DNA of 5,026 nt, from the NCBI GenBank assembly GCA_024694785.1, contig JAILJL010000102.1:1-5026 (forward strand). Direction: 5' to 3'. The notes beneath the pieces were generated by a model. It made no database searches and was not told where the DNA came from. It was given only the letters and a program-made list of their open reading frames with translations. How positions within the stretch are numbered: the first letter of the stretch is position 1; every line of letters begins with the position of its first letter. Below, piece after piece: positions 1 to 5,026 of this stretch. This DNA is from Lachnospiraceae bacterium (lineage in GTDB: Bacteria; Bacillota; Clostridia; Lachnospirales; Lachnospiraceae). A program made the translations under genes and the position numbers.

Positions 1-56
1 GGCTCATTCGCATTTTTAGCTTTGGTAGCTTCTAACACTCTGTCTACATATGACAT
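1..56 (-). CDS. gdhA: Start of probable NADP-specific glutamate dehydrogenase (partial)
   Basis: Only the first 18 codons are in the window; the gene runs off the left edge. The reverse strand reads MSYVDRVLEATKAKNANE from an ATG at 56-54, preceded by AAGGGGG at 72-66 with 9 nt spacing, a convincing translation start. The peptide resembles, from memory, the N-termini of clostridial hexameric NADP-dependent glutamate dehydrogenases, which often begin MSYVDxVxxxVxxKNxxEPEF. That cytoplasmic enzyme aminates 2-oxoglutarate with ammonia and NADPH to make glutamate. No catalytic or nucleotide-binding residue is visible in so short a piece, so the family call rests on N-terminal similarity alone. 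The existence of a gene start here is much surer than its identity. It is transcribed divergently from degV. Confidence 0.6.
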   Translation of the reverse strand, partial: MSYVDRVLEATKAKNANE

Positions 57-100
57 GATACGTGTCCCCCTTAATAAATTATAAATTATAATATTTTACA

Positions 101-160
101 CACTCACAGCGAGTGACCTACGCGGTGAATATCGATTAACGCATCTATCCTATTTCACCG
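101..160 (-). promoter_or_regulatory. Foldable leader of the gdhA-like gene
   Basis: Transcription from the promoter at 170-198 would give a leader of about 107 nt. Two inverted repeats lie in it. CGGTGA (123-128) pairs with TCACCG (155-160), extended by ATA/TAT around one bulged base, with a loop of about 20 nt. CACTC (101-105) pairs with GAGTG (111-115) across a 5-nt loop. No U-run follows either stem, so they are not classical terminators, and I recognise no known riboswitch consensus. The remainder (73-100) is almost pure A+T. A regulatory role is only inferred. Confidence 0.3.
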
Positions 161-169
161 ACATAATTA

Positions 170-198
170 ATTATACGAGCGATTCTTAAGTTTTGCAA
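170..198 (-). promoter_or_regulatory. Sigma-A-type promoter of the gdhA-like gene
   Basis: On the minus strand TTGCAA (198-193) is separated by exactly 17 bases from a perfect TATAAT (175-170). Transcription would start near 163 and run left into the gdhA-like start codon at 56. The -10 is consensus and the -35 matches four of six bases. It lies about 37 bp left of the degV -10 element and points the other way. Confidence 0.65.
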
Positions 199-211
199 CA
201 CCAAATTTGTC

Positions 212-240
212 TTTTATTATTTAACGATTTTTGATATAAT
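212..240 (+). promoter_or_regulatory. Extended -10 promoter of degV
   Basis: The plus strand carries TGATATAAT at 232-240, a perfect extended -10 (TGNTATAAT). The -35 position for a 17-bp spacer (212-217, TTTTAT) matches the consensus poorly, which an extended -10 usually tolerates. The predicted start near 247 leaves a leader of about 50 nt. That leader contains the palindrome at 251-272 and the degV ribosome binding site AAGGAG at 283-288. Confidence 0.65.
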
Positions 241-250
241 GACGTAGAGA

Positions 251-272
251 ATTTAATATGTACATATTAAAT
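251..272. repeat. Perfect 22-bp palindrome upstream of degV
   Basis: The half site ATTTAATATGT (251-261) is followed directly by its exact reverse complement ACATATTAAAT (262-272), with no spacer and no mismatch. It begins about 4 nt after the predicted degV transcription start and ends 10 nt before the Shine-Dalgarno sequence, where a bound repressor would block transcription. As RNA it would form a weak, nearly all A-U hairpin with no terminator-like U-tract. I infer an operator; the cognate regulator is not identifiable from this window. Confidence 0.5.
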
Positions 273-297
273 CATATCAGTTAAGGAGCAGAAGTTA

Positions 298-1170
298 ATG
301 AAAGAGTTCAGAATTTTTACGGATTCCACAACAGACCTTCCTGTTGAATTCTATGAAAAGTATGATGTGCCTTATATATCATTAACATATAACTTGGATG
401 GCGCAACTTACAATGACAATCATACAGTATCGGCTTCGGAATTCTATGACAAAATACGTAATGGTTCCACACCGACCACTTCACAACCCTCTCCTGAAAT
501 TGCAGAGGAATTCTTTCGTAACGAGATTGCCAAGAAAGATACCGATATTCTTTTCATCGCTTTCTCCTCGGAATTAAGCGGAACATATAACAGTGTATCA
601 CTTGCAGCTGCCAATATTATGGAAGAAAACCCGGAGCGTAAGATTATTGTCATCGACTCTCTTGCTGCTTCGACAGGCGAAGGGCTTATTGTACACAAAG
701 CCGTTAAATACAAAGAAGCAGGCCATACATTAGAGGAGACTGCCAAATACGTAGAAGACATCAAGCTCCACGCCGTACATTTATTCACGGTAGATGATCT
801 TAATTGTCTTCACAGAGGCGGACGCGTAAGCAAAGGAACTGCGATTCTGGGTACGCTTGCCAACATCAAGCCTTTACTTCATACAGATAATACCGGTCAT
901 CTTACAAGTATCGGAATGGCAAGAGGCCGTAAGAAATCAATACTTTCACTCATCGACCTCATGGAGAAGCAAATGGGCTCATGCAGAGATCAGAATGATA
1001 TAATCTATATGTGCAATGGTGATTGTATGGAGGATGCAGAATTCGCCAAAGAAACGATCCGTACAAGATTCGGTATTGAGAATATAGTGATAACAGACAC
1101 AGGCCCTGTTATCGGTGCCCATTCGGGTCCCGGTACACTCGCCATTTTCTTTATGGGTGACTACAGATAA
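298..1170 (+). CDS. DegV family fatty-acid-binding protein
   Basis: A 290-residue cytoplasmic protein of normal DegV length. Known DegV/FakB proteins bind one long-chain fatty acid in a cleft between two domains and present its carboxylate to the kinase FakA, feeding acyl phosphate into phospholipid synthesis. Family motifs are present in order: TDSTTDLP at residues 8-15, TTSQPSP at 60-66, SSELSGTYNS at 90-99, DSLAASTGEG at 120-129, LHRGGRVS at 171-178, ANIKPLL at 188-194, and the C-terminal GAHSGPGTLAIFF at 273-285. There is no signal peptide or membrane segment. The ATG at 298 follows AAGGAG (283-288) by 9 nt, which fixes the start. The gene appears monocistronic, with its own promoter and a terminator just after the stop. 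No FakA-like kinase gene is nearby, so the partner must be encoded elsewhere. Family assignment is sure; ligand and FakA partnership are inferred. A FakB-type gene symbol is not justified without the ligand. Confidence 0.95.
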   Translation: MKEFRIFTDSTTDLPVEFYEKYDVPYISLTYNLDGATYNDNHTVSASEFYDKIRNGSTPTTSQPSPEIAEEFFRNEIAKKDTDILFIAFSSELSGTYNSVSLAAANIMEENPERKIIVIDSLAASTGEGLIVHKAVKYKEAGHTLEETAKYVEDIKLHAVHLFTVDDLNCLHRGGRVSKGTAILGTLANIKPLLHTDNTGHLTSIGMARGRKKSILSLIDLMEKQMGSCRDQNDIIYMCNGDCMEDAEFAKETIRTRFGIENIVITDTGPVIGAHSGPGTLAIFFMGDYR

Positions 1171-1202
1171 AAGCCCGAACTTTTATACAATGATTAAACC
1201 AA

Positions 1203-1236
1203 AAAGCTGCAACGGATATAATTCCATTGCAGCTTT
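1203..1236. terminator. Bidirectional terminator between degV and the ABC permease gene
   Basis: AAAGCTGCAA (1203-1212) and TTGCAGCTTT (1227-1236) form a perfect 10-bp stem. The interior can extend by GGA/TCC past one C-A mismatch to a loop of about 6 nt. On the minus strand the stem leads into five T (1205-1201), then GGTTT, a good rho-independent terminator beginning 9 nt after the permease stop codon. On the plus strand it is followed by a weaker T-rich stretch and lies about 32 nt after the degV stop. It therefore probably ends both convergent units. Confidence 0.85.
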
Positions 1237-1245
1237 ATCTATTTA

Positions 1246-3213
1246 TTATTGTGAATCTAACTGTAAGTCGTTATACAAACCTATGTCTTCAAGATTAACA
1301 CCGGACTCTTCCAGGAACTTCAAAATGTTCTCACACTTATCCGTTATATAAAACGATATCTCCACACCATTACCATCGGATGAATAATCAGGTGATATAT
1401 CGGTTCCGAATTCATCCACCGTGAATCTGTCATAATTACCCCAACGCTTTCCTCCGGAATAGGTAACCCTGATGACGGCATTATATAAGTTATACATCTT
1501 TGCATACGGTGAATCATCATAATACCAGCCTGCGTTAAAATATACAAGTTTCATATTACCTGCGGCAATATCCTTCATAATCGCCTCATCAAGTCCGGCA
1601 GGGTCTAAATCCCGCTGATAATCACCGATTCTTGAATTGTATGCGTATGCAGATATGTAAGCTTTCTCAGGAGTTCTTCCTTCCCTGACATCTTTGAAAG
1701 CCTTATCAGGATTGTTATACTTCTTATCAATGTAAGAACATACAGAATCCTTGTCATCAAGATCGTCCTTGTATAATGGGAAGTTATATACTCTAAGCAT
1801 TACGCTTCCGTCTTTCATAAGATAATGTACCATGATACGAAGTTCGGAATCCGATGTACTTCCCAATACATATTCCTTATTCTCAAGAAGTATCTTATGC
1901 ATCTCTATGACATCTGCGATATCTGTAGTATCAGCATAATAATCATTATAATTATCGATATCATCCTTAAAGTCAGTATATCTGTAGCCGTTATAGAATA
2001 TCTCAAGAGCAGCTCTCTCGACATCTTCTTCCTTCGGCAGGCGGCTTCCGATTCCCAACACATCGGTTTGCAGGCCTGCAAGGAATATACCCATAACAAC
2101 AGCCACTATTCCTGCCGGAATCAATACCGACTTCCTCCGCACTATCTGGAAAGTCTTCTCAAACAATGCGCTTATCAGAATATAGATTATCAGCGAAACA
2201 ACTACGATTATTAATACATTAAGCCAAATCTGCTTATTATAATTGACTCCGACGTTACGCAATTCGAATATCAGATATATGGCAACCACCGACGCACATC
2301 CTGTGATTCCGATGCTGAAGAACGTCTTAAGCCAAGGCTTTATCAGGAAATCACCTGTTCGCTCAATCGGTCTTCTCTGGTAAGCAACGTACGCAAGTAT
2401 TGTGAATAAAACTATCGGTAAAATATACCACAAAAATCTGTATCCATACTCATAGACAGCATGATTAAGACCCACATAATTCGCATTCGGTACACATCCG
2501 AGTACCAAAAAGCTCCTCGGCGAAAGTATCATGTCTCTCTTGCTTGTATCCGTCAATACATTCAGATAATCGTAAGTAAATCCATACACGACGCTGCTTA
2601 ATGCAAAAGTGATTATTGTTTTAAGCAGCAGATACAAATAATTAAAAATCACATAAAGAACGGGGGCCAAATACCACACTCCGCAAATCATGTTAAGTAG
2701 AACCGCCATTGAATAGAACATAAGTCCGCCTACTATAAAAAGCAAATGCTCATATATAAGCACTCCCGGTCCCGGCAAGTATGAAATCTTATTCGTTCCC
2801 ATAGGCAGCCAGCAAAGCATGGATATAAGCGGCGGTATCACAATCGGCATAAGCCCCTTAAGATAGCTTGTCACAAAAAGCTGCGTTCTGGTAAACGGCA
2901 TGGCATGCAAGCTCTGGGTGGTCCTTTTATCAAACATATAATAGAAATTGATAAAAGCCATAATTGCCGCAAGAATCAAAAGCATCTCAAGATGTCTTGA
3001 ATGAGCGCAGTAATCCCAAATACCGAATTGTGTCGCTAATAACAAATCATCAAATGTCTCATATCCGTATTCTTTAAAACTAATCGAATCGCGCCAATAG
3101 GCAATCGGACCGGTCAAAAGATATTCAAGCGTAAGAAGTGCGGTAACTACTATATGCGGTATAAGATTACGTTTAACTATCGCCTTATGAAATAAGGATA
3201 TCTTTCGCTGCAT
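1246..3213 (-). CDS. ABC-2-type permease with large C-terminal extracytoplasmic domain
   Basis: A 655-residue membrane protein, third gene of the operon. The frame is open upstream to a TTG at 3252, but I place the start at ATG 3213-3211. GGGAGG (3227-3222) lies 8 nt before it, and the TTG lacks a comparable site. This start overlaps the ATPase gene by 29 nt. Roughly nine hydrophobic segments are visible (about residues 17-36, 77-94, 118-137, 154-175, 180-207, 262-278, 298-316, 330-352 and 363-381). The cytoplasmic stretch KRTTQSLHAMPFTRTQLF (96-113) has the R-x-x-x-x-LHxxPxxRxxLF pattern I associate with YtrC-like ABC-2 permeases. Residues 385-655 are hydrophilic, rich in D, Y and N, and should lie outside the membrane. 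This layout recalls permeases annotated with a C-terminal domain of unknown function (DUF6449, from memory). Probable role is the membrane subunit of an exporter driven by the adjacent ATPase; substrate unknown. With only one permease gene, a homodimer is likely. Confidence 0.85.
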   Translation of the reverse strand: MQRKISLFHKAIVKRNLIPHIVVTALLTLEYLLTGPIAYWRDSISFKEYGYETFDDLLLATQFGIWDYCAHSRHLEMLLILAAIMAFINFYYMFDKRTTQSLHAMPFTRTQLFVTSYLKGLMPIVIPPLISMLCWLPMGTNKISYLPGPGVLIYEHLLFIVGGLMFYSMAVLLNMICGVWYLAPVLYVIFNYLYLLLKTIITFALSSVVYGFTYDYLNVLTDTSKRDMILSPRSFLVLGCVPNANYVGLNHAVYEYGYRFLWYILPIVLFTILAYVAYQRRPIERTGDFLIKPWLKTFFSIGITGCASVVAIYLIFELRNVGVNYNKQIWLNVLIIVVVSLIIYILISALFEKTFQIVRRKSVLIPAGIVAVVMGIFLAGLQTDVLGIGSRLPKEEDVERAALEIFYNGYRYTDFKDDIDNYNDYYADTTDIADVIEMHKILLENKEYVLGSTSDSELRIMVHYLMKDGSVMLRVYNFPLYKDDLDDKDSVCSYIDKKYNNPDKAFKDVREGRTPEKAYISAYAYNSRIGDYQRDLDPAGLDEAIMKDIAAGNMKLVYFNAGWYYDDSPYAKMYNLYNAVIRVTYSGGKRWGNYDRFTVDEFGTDISPDYSSDGNGVEISFYITDKCENILKFLEESGVNLEDIGLYNDLQLDSQ

Positions 3214-4087
3214 AGTTCGTGCCTCCCAACTCATAAATGAATATTTCTTCAAGGGTTAGCGGTATTGTCTCCATAAACATCGGATTGTAACCCTTAAGCA
3301 TGTTTGCAACATTTTTTTCGTGCTCTTTTATAATTAAATTCACAACTCTTCCCGTCGTTGCAACATGCAATACGTTAGGCAATGTCTTGAAATCCGGAAT
3401 CTCCCCGTCGAATGCCATCTGGACCTTAACAGTATTCTCCTGCATGTCCGCAAGTGAACATTCCAAAATAACTCTTCCGTCAGCCATAATGCCTACATGA
3501 TCACATACATCCTCTAATTCTCTTAGATTATGCGATGAAACCAAAACCGTCACACCTCTGTCGGCCACCTCTTTCAAAAGAAGGCTCCACACCTGATGTC
3601 TCATAACCGGATCTAACCCGTCGACAGGCTCATCCAATATAAGCACCTCAGGACGTTGTGCAAGGCAAAGCCAAAACGCCGCCTGCTTTTGCATACCCTT
3701 AGAAAGGAAACGCATCTTTTTCTTCATGTCGATCTTCGGGAAATACTGCGCCAGACTTAAGAAATAATTCATGTCAAAAGTCTTATACGTATCCGCGTAG
3801 AATTTCGCCATGTCTTTCAAGGAAGCAACATGATAATAGAATACATCATCGGGAATATAGGCTATTTTCTCTTTGACGGCATTATTGTCGTACACTTTCG
3901 CACCGTCAATTAAAATCTCCCCGGAATCCTGCTTATATACTCCGGTGATGCTTCGAATGATGGTAGATTTGCCTGCACCGTTAGGGCCTACAAGTCCGTA
4001 CACGGAGCCTTTTTCTACGTGAAGTGTTGCCTTATCAAGCGCCTTAAATCCGTCGAAAGTCTTCACCAACTCATTCGTTCGAATCAT
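3185..4087 (-). CDS. ABC transporter ATP-binding protein (YtrB/CcmA-like)
   Basis: A 300-residue cytoplasmic ATPase that would power the permease encoded next. All nucleotide-binding motifs are visible: Walker A GPNGAGKS (34-41), signature LSKGMQKQ (128-135, a common variant of LSGGQ in this subfamily), Walker B VLILDEP (148-154) with catalytic E153, D-loop GLDP (157-160), and H-loop H186 in SSHNLRE. The Q-loop position reads IAYIPDD (75-81), with Asp in place of Gln. Acidic residues there are, from memory, common in YtrB-like exporters. Residues about 215-300 form the extra C-terminal domain usual in ABC-2 exporter ATPases. ATG 4087 follows AAAGGAGG (4103-4096) by 8 nt. The start overlaps the GntR gene end by 17 nt, and the gene end overlaps the permease start by 29 nt, suggesting coupled translation. 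The substrate cannot be read from the sequence. Confidence 0.93.
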   Translation of the reverse strand: MIRTNELVKTFDGFKALDKATLHVEKGSVYGLVGPNGAGKSTIIRSITGVYKQDSGEILIDGAKVYDNNAVKEKIAYIPDDVFYYHVASLKDMAKFYADTYKTFDMNYFLSLAQYFPKIDMKKKMRFLSKGMQKQAAFWLCLAQRPEVLILDEPVDGLDPVMRHQVWSLLLKEVADRGVTVLVSSHNLRELEDVCDHVGIMADGRVILECSLADMQENTVKVQMAFDGEIPDFKTLPNVLHVATTGRVVNLIIKEHEKNVANMLKGYNPMFMETIPLTLEEIFIYELGGTNYAAKDILIS

Positions 4088-4457
4088 TAGTTCTTCCTCC
4101 TTTCAAAAGAAGTTGTACTCTTTCCATAAGCTCCTCCCCTGTCACTCCGTAAGTAAGTAACTCGCTTACGTTATGATCAAACTTTGAAAAAAGTTCCTCT
4201 CTTCGAGGGTGGCTAAGAAGGTTGACTGCCGCAGCAAACGTGCCGCGTCCCGATACCGTATAGACATAGCCCTCCTGTTCGAGTCTGCCGAATGCTCTTT
4301 GAATCGTATTAGGATTGATTGAAAGCTCTGCGGCTATCTCTCTTACGGAAGGGAGTTTCTCGTCCGGCTTAATGATGCTCTTTACAATCTGTTCGCGAAG
4401 CGAATCATAAATCTGCTCATATATCGGACGGGTATCTCTTAAATTAACCGATATCAT
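4071..4457 (-). CDS. GntR family transcriptional regulator, YtrA subfamily
   Basis: A 128-residue DNA-binding protein, first gene of the ABC operon and its probable autorepressor. The N-terminal winged helix-turn-helix spans about residues 11-75. It shows the GntR hallmarks PIYEQI (11-16), KLPSVREIAAELSINPNTIQ (34-53) for the HTH, and RLEQEGYVYTVSGRGTF (58-74) for the wing. Only about 50 residues follow, forming one or two helices (about 84-118) rather than the FadR, HutC or aminotransferase-like effector domains. That short tail defines the YtrA subfamily, typically 120-130 residues and encoded beside ABC transporters. In Bacillus subtilis YtrA represses its own ABC operon and responds to certain cell-wall-targeting antibiotics; the same signal here is only inferred. 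AGGAG (4469-4465) lies 7 nt before ATG 4457. The promoter and dyad operator upstream fit autoregulation. Confidence 0.93.
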   Translation of the reverse strand: MISVNLRDTRPIYEQIYDSLREQIVKSIIKPDEKLPSVREIAAELSINPNTIQRAFGRLEQEGYVYTVSGRGTFAAAVNLLSHPRREELFSKFDHNVSELLTYGVTGEELMERVQLLLKGGRTNDSNE

Positions 4458-4481
4458 CGAATCTCTCCTTTCCTATGCCTT

Positions 4482-4498
4482 AGATGTACTAGACACCT
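4482..4498. promoter_or_regulatory. Candidate GntR operator at the ABC operon transcription start
   Basis: On the minus strand AGGTGT-CTAGT-ACATCT is a 17-bp dyad with five of six matched half-site pairs; the exception is a G opposite T. Its upstream edge falls at the predicted start of transcription (near 4499), where a bound dimer would block RNA polymerase. Spacing and TGT/ACA arms resemble operators of short GntR repressors. Binding by the adjacent regulator is inferred. Confidence 0.5.
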
Positions 4499-4505
4499 TA
4501 ATACA

Positions 4506-4534
4506 CTTATACCATTATGCACACCCGCTGTCAA
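4506..4534 (-). promoter_or_regulatory. Promoter of the gntR-ABC operon
   Basis: The minus strand reads TTGACA (4534-4529), a 17-base spacer, then TATAAG (4511-4506): a perfect -35 and a five-of-six -10. Two A-tracts on the minus strand (4545-4539 and 4557-4552), roughly one helical turn apart, lie directly upstream and could act as an UP element. Transcription would begin near 4499, giving a leader of about 42 nt to the gntR start codon. This is an intrinsically strong promoter, which fits control by a repressor. Confidence 0.8.
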
Positions 4535-4605
4535 GTACTTTTTTTCTAATCTTTTTTATTACCCACTTCACCCGAAAAACTTAAAAGTTTCATGTGTGAT
4601 ACCCT

Positions 4606-4687
4606 ACACAAAAATAAAGAACCCGTCAAACGACGAGTTCCTTATTTCTAGGATATATAAAGGGAAAAACGTAAATTTTTTATTTAC
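4606..4687 (-). ncRNA. Candidate short transcript bounded by its own promoter and terminator
   Basis: A consensus-like promoter at 4694-4722 would start an RNA near 4687, and the hairpin terminator at 4612-4647 on the same strand would end it near 4606, giving about 80 nt. The 5' part can form GTAAAT/ATTTAC (4687-4682 with 4676-4671, 5-nt loop), followed by an unpaired pyrimidine-rich stretch and the terminator stem. I find no ORF with a ribosome binding site inside. It could be a small RNA, an attenuated leader of the gntR operon, or a promoter whose transcripts have no function. No known RNA family is recognised. Confidence 0.25.
4612..4647 (-). terminator. Rho-independent terminator downstream of the CPBP gene
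   Basis: Arms 4612-4627 and 4632-4647 pair at 14 of 16 positions around a 4-nt loop (AAAC on the plus strand), with C-A mismatches at 4623/4636 and 4618/4641. The GC-rich core is GAACTCGTC/GACGGGTTC on the minus strand, followed by TTTATTTTT, so termination of leftward transcripts fits best. It would stop transcription from the CPBP gene and from the promoter at 4694-4722 before the gntR operon promoter. The other strand also has a T-rich tail, but no plus-strand gene precedes it. Confidence 0.75.
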
Positions 4688-4693
4688 ACCCCT

Positions 4694-4722
4694 ATGATAT
4701 CCTATTTGTTCATAATTGTCAA
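4694..4722 (-). promoter_or_regulatory. Second minus-strand promoter in the gntR/CPBP gap
   Basis: The minus strand has a perfect TTGACA (4722-4717), a 17-base spacer and TATCAT (4699-4694), five of six matches to the -10 consensus. The predicted start is near 4687. It lies between the CPBP stop codon (31 bp upstream) and the terminator at 4612-4647, so it cannot drive CPBP. It reaches gntR only if transcription passes the terminator. Confidence 0.55.
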
Positions 4723-4752
4723 CAGTTTATTCATATTTTATCAAGTTTTTAT

Positions 4753-5026
4753 TTAATAGAACAAACACATTCCAAGATAGCCGACTCCCCAATGAAGAAT
4801 CGCACATCCGTACAGATCCTGATGCTTCTCATATATGTATCCCAGCGCCAATGATAATACGAATGCGCCGACCATAAATATGAATCCAAATGGCAAATGC
4901 ATCATCATAAATAATAACGATGTTGTAAGAATACACATTTCCCTTTGGTGCTTTACCTGAAGGATATATTTAAGTGAGGTCTGAATAACGCCTCTTGCCA
5001 GAAATTCCTGCAAAAATGAAGTGATC
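4753..5026 (-). CDS. CPBP family membrane protein, C-terminal fragment (partial)
   Basis: The C-terminal 90 residues of a gene entering from the right edge. The frame is open to 5026, and no credible start codon is visible, so the N-terminus lies outside. Numbering from the edge, QEFLAR (6-11) fits the CPBP motif EExxxR with Gln for the first Glu. FMMMH (39-43) fits FxxxH, and HWGVG (78-82) sits where HxxxN or HxxxD is expected. Hydrophobic segments lie at about 31-42, 46-62 and 72-88. CPBP (Abi/CAAX-like) proteins are intramembrane proteases or related proteins, linked in different bacteria to prenyl-protein processing, bacteriocin immunity or protein maturation. The arrangement, with a glycine-rich C-terminal helix after YEKHQDLYGCAILH, is family-typical. 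The altered residues question its activity. The stop is TAA at 4755-4753, with a terminator about 105 bp further on. Family call is good; function is unknown. Confidence 0.75.
   Translation of the reverse strand, partial: ITSFLQEFLARGVIQTSLKYILQVKHQREMCILTTSLLFMMMHLPFGFIFMVGAFVLSLALGYIYEKHQDLYGCAILHWGVGYLGMCLFY

Noticed and set aside
258..284. Eight-codon upstream ORF (MYILNHIS) whose stop overlaps the degV Shine-Dalgarno region, considered as a leader peptide.
   Set aside because: No ribosome binding site precedes its ATG, and the ATG lies inside the palindrome, which explains the sequence better.
444..788. Open frame of 114 codons on the minus strand inside degV.
   Set aside because: It lies wholly inside a well-supported DegV gene, has no recognisable domain, promoter or ribosome binding site, and is a shadow of the coding strand.
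1825..2214. Plus-strand open frame of 129 codons opposite the permease gene.
   Set aside because: Its low-complexity Ile-rich sequence is the complement of AT-rich permease codons; no independent signals support it.
1246..4457. Possibility that the GntR-ABC operon is a mobile or horizontally acquired defence system.
   Set aside because: No mobile-element genes, repeats or tRNA border it, its base composition looks like its neighbours, and YtrA-type ABC operons are common chromosomal genes in Clostridia.
4577..4590. Small palindrome AAACTT-AA-AAGTTT in the gap upstream of gntR.
   Set aside because: Short and nearly all A-T with no placement relative to a promoter element or terminator tail; expected by chance in such DNA.
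4547..4594. Minus-strand ORF MKLLSFSGEVGNKKD in the gntR/CPBP gap, considered as a small protein.
   Set aside because: Fifteen codons, no convincing ribosome binding site, and it ends inside the A-tracts upstream of the gntR promoter.
4593..4610. Dyad TGTGT-N8-ACACA between the terminator and the gntR promoter, considered as a second operator.
   Set aside because: Only five matched pairs per arm, a different spacing from the 17-bp dyad at the start site, and it lies about 60 bp upstream of the -35. A chance repeat in AT-rich DNA is as likely.

Overview
The window looks like a chromosomal segment of a low-to-moderate GC Gram-positive bacterium of the class Clostridia, most likely Lachnospiraceae. 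This is an inference from strong AGGAGG-type ribosome binding sites, canonical sigma-A-type promoters, AT-rich intergenic DNA, and a gene set typical of that family (DegV, a YtrA-type GntR regulator with an ABC-2 exporter, a glutamate dehydrogenase start). I see no insertion sequence, tRNA, rRNA, CRISPR array or phage gene.

Layout from left to right. Bases 1-56 hold the first 18 codons of a minus-strand gene whose N-terminus resembles clostridial NADP-dependent glutamate dehydrogenase. A 241-bp divergent intergenic region (57-297) carries a minus-strand promoter for that gene, with a leader of about 107 nt that can fold, and a plus-strand extended -10 promoter followed by a perfect 22-bp palindrome in front of degV. 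degV (298-1170, +) encodes a fatty-acid-binding DegV/FakB-type protein. It converges on the next operon, and both share a bidirectional hairpin terminator at 1203-1236.

Bases 1246-4457 are a compact three-gene minus-strand operon. It reads, in transcription order, a short GntR/YtrA-type repressor, an ABC ATPase, and a 655-aa ABC-2-type permease with a C-terminal soluble domain of about 270 residues. The genes overlap by 17 and 29 nt, so translation is probably coupled. The promoter is nearly consensus, with A-tracts upstream, and a dyad typical of GntR repressors sits at the predicted transcription start. The simplest model is autorepression by the GntR protein, relieved by an unknown (perhaps envelope-active) signal, giving an ATPase-permease exporter or envelope-stress module.

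The 295-bp gap at 4458-4752 is unusually rich in signals. Besides the operon promoter it holds a strong hairpin terminator and, upstream of it, a separate good promoter (TTGACA-17-TATCAT) on the same strand. Together these would make an RNA of only about 75-85 nt. The right edge (4753-5026, -) is the C-terminal 90 residues of a CPBP-family membrane protein with non-standard residues at two motif positions.

Most of the window is ordinary. The items worth a second look are the short promoter-terminator unit, the palindrome upstream of degV, the permease with its large extracytoplasmic domain, and the altered CPBP motifs.
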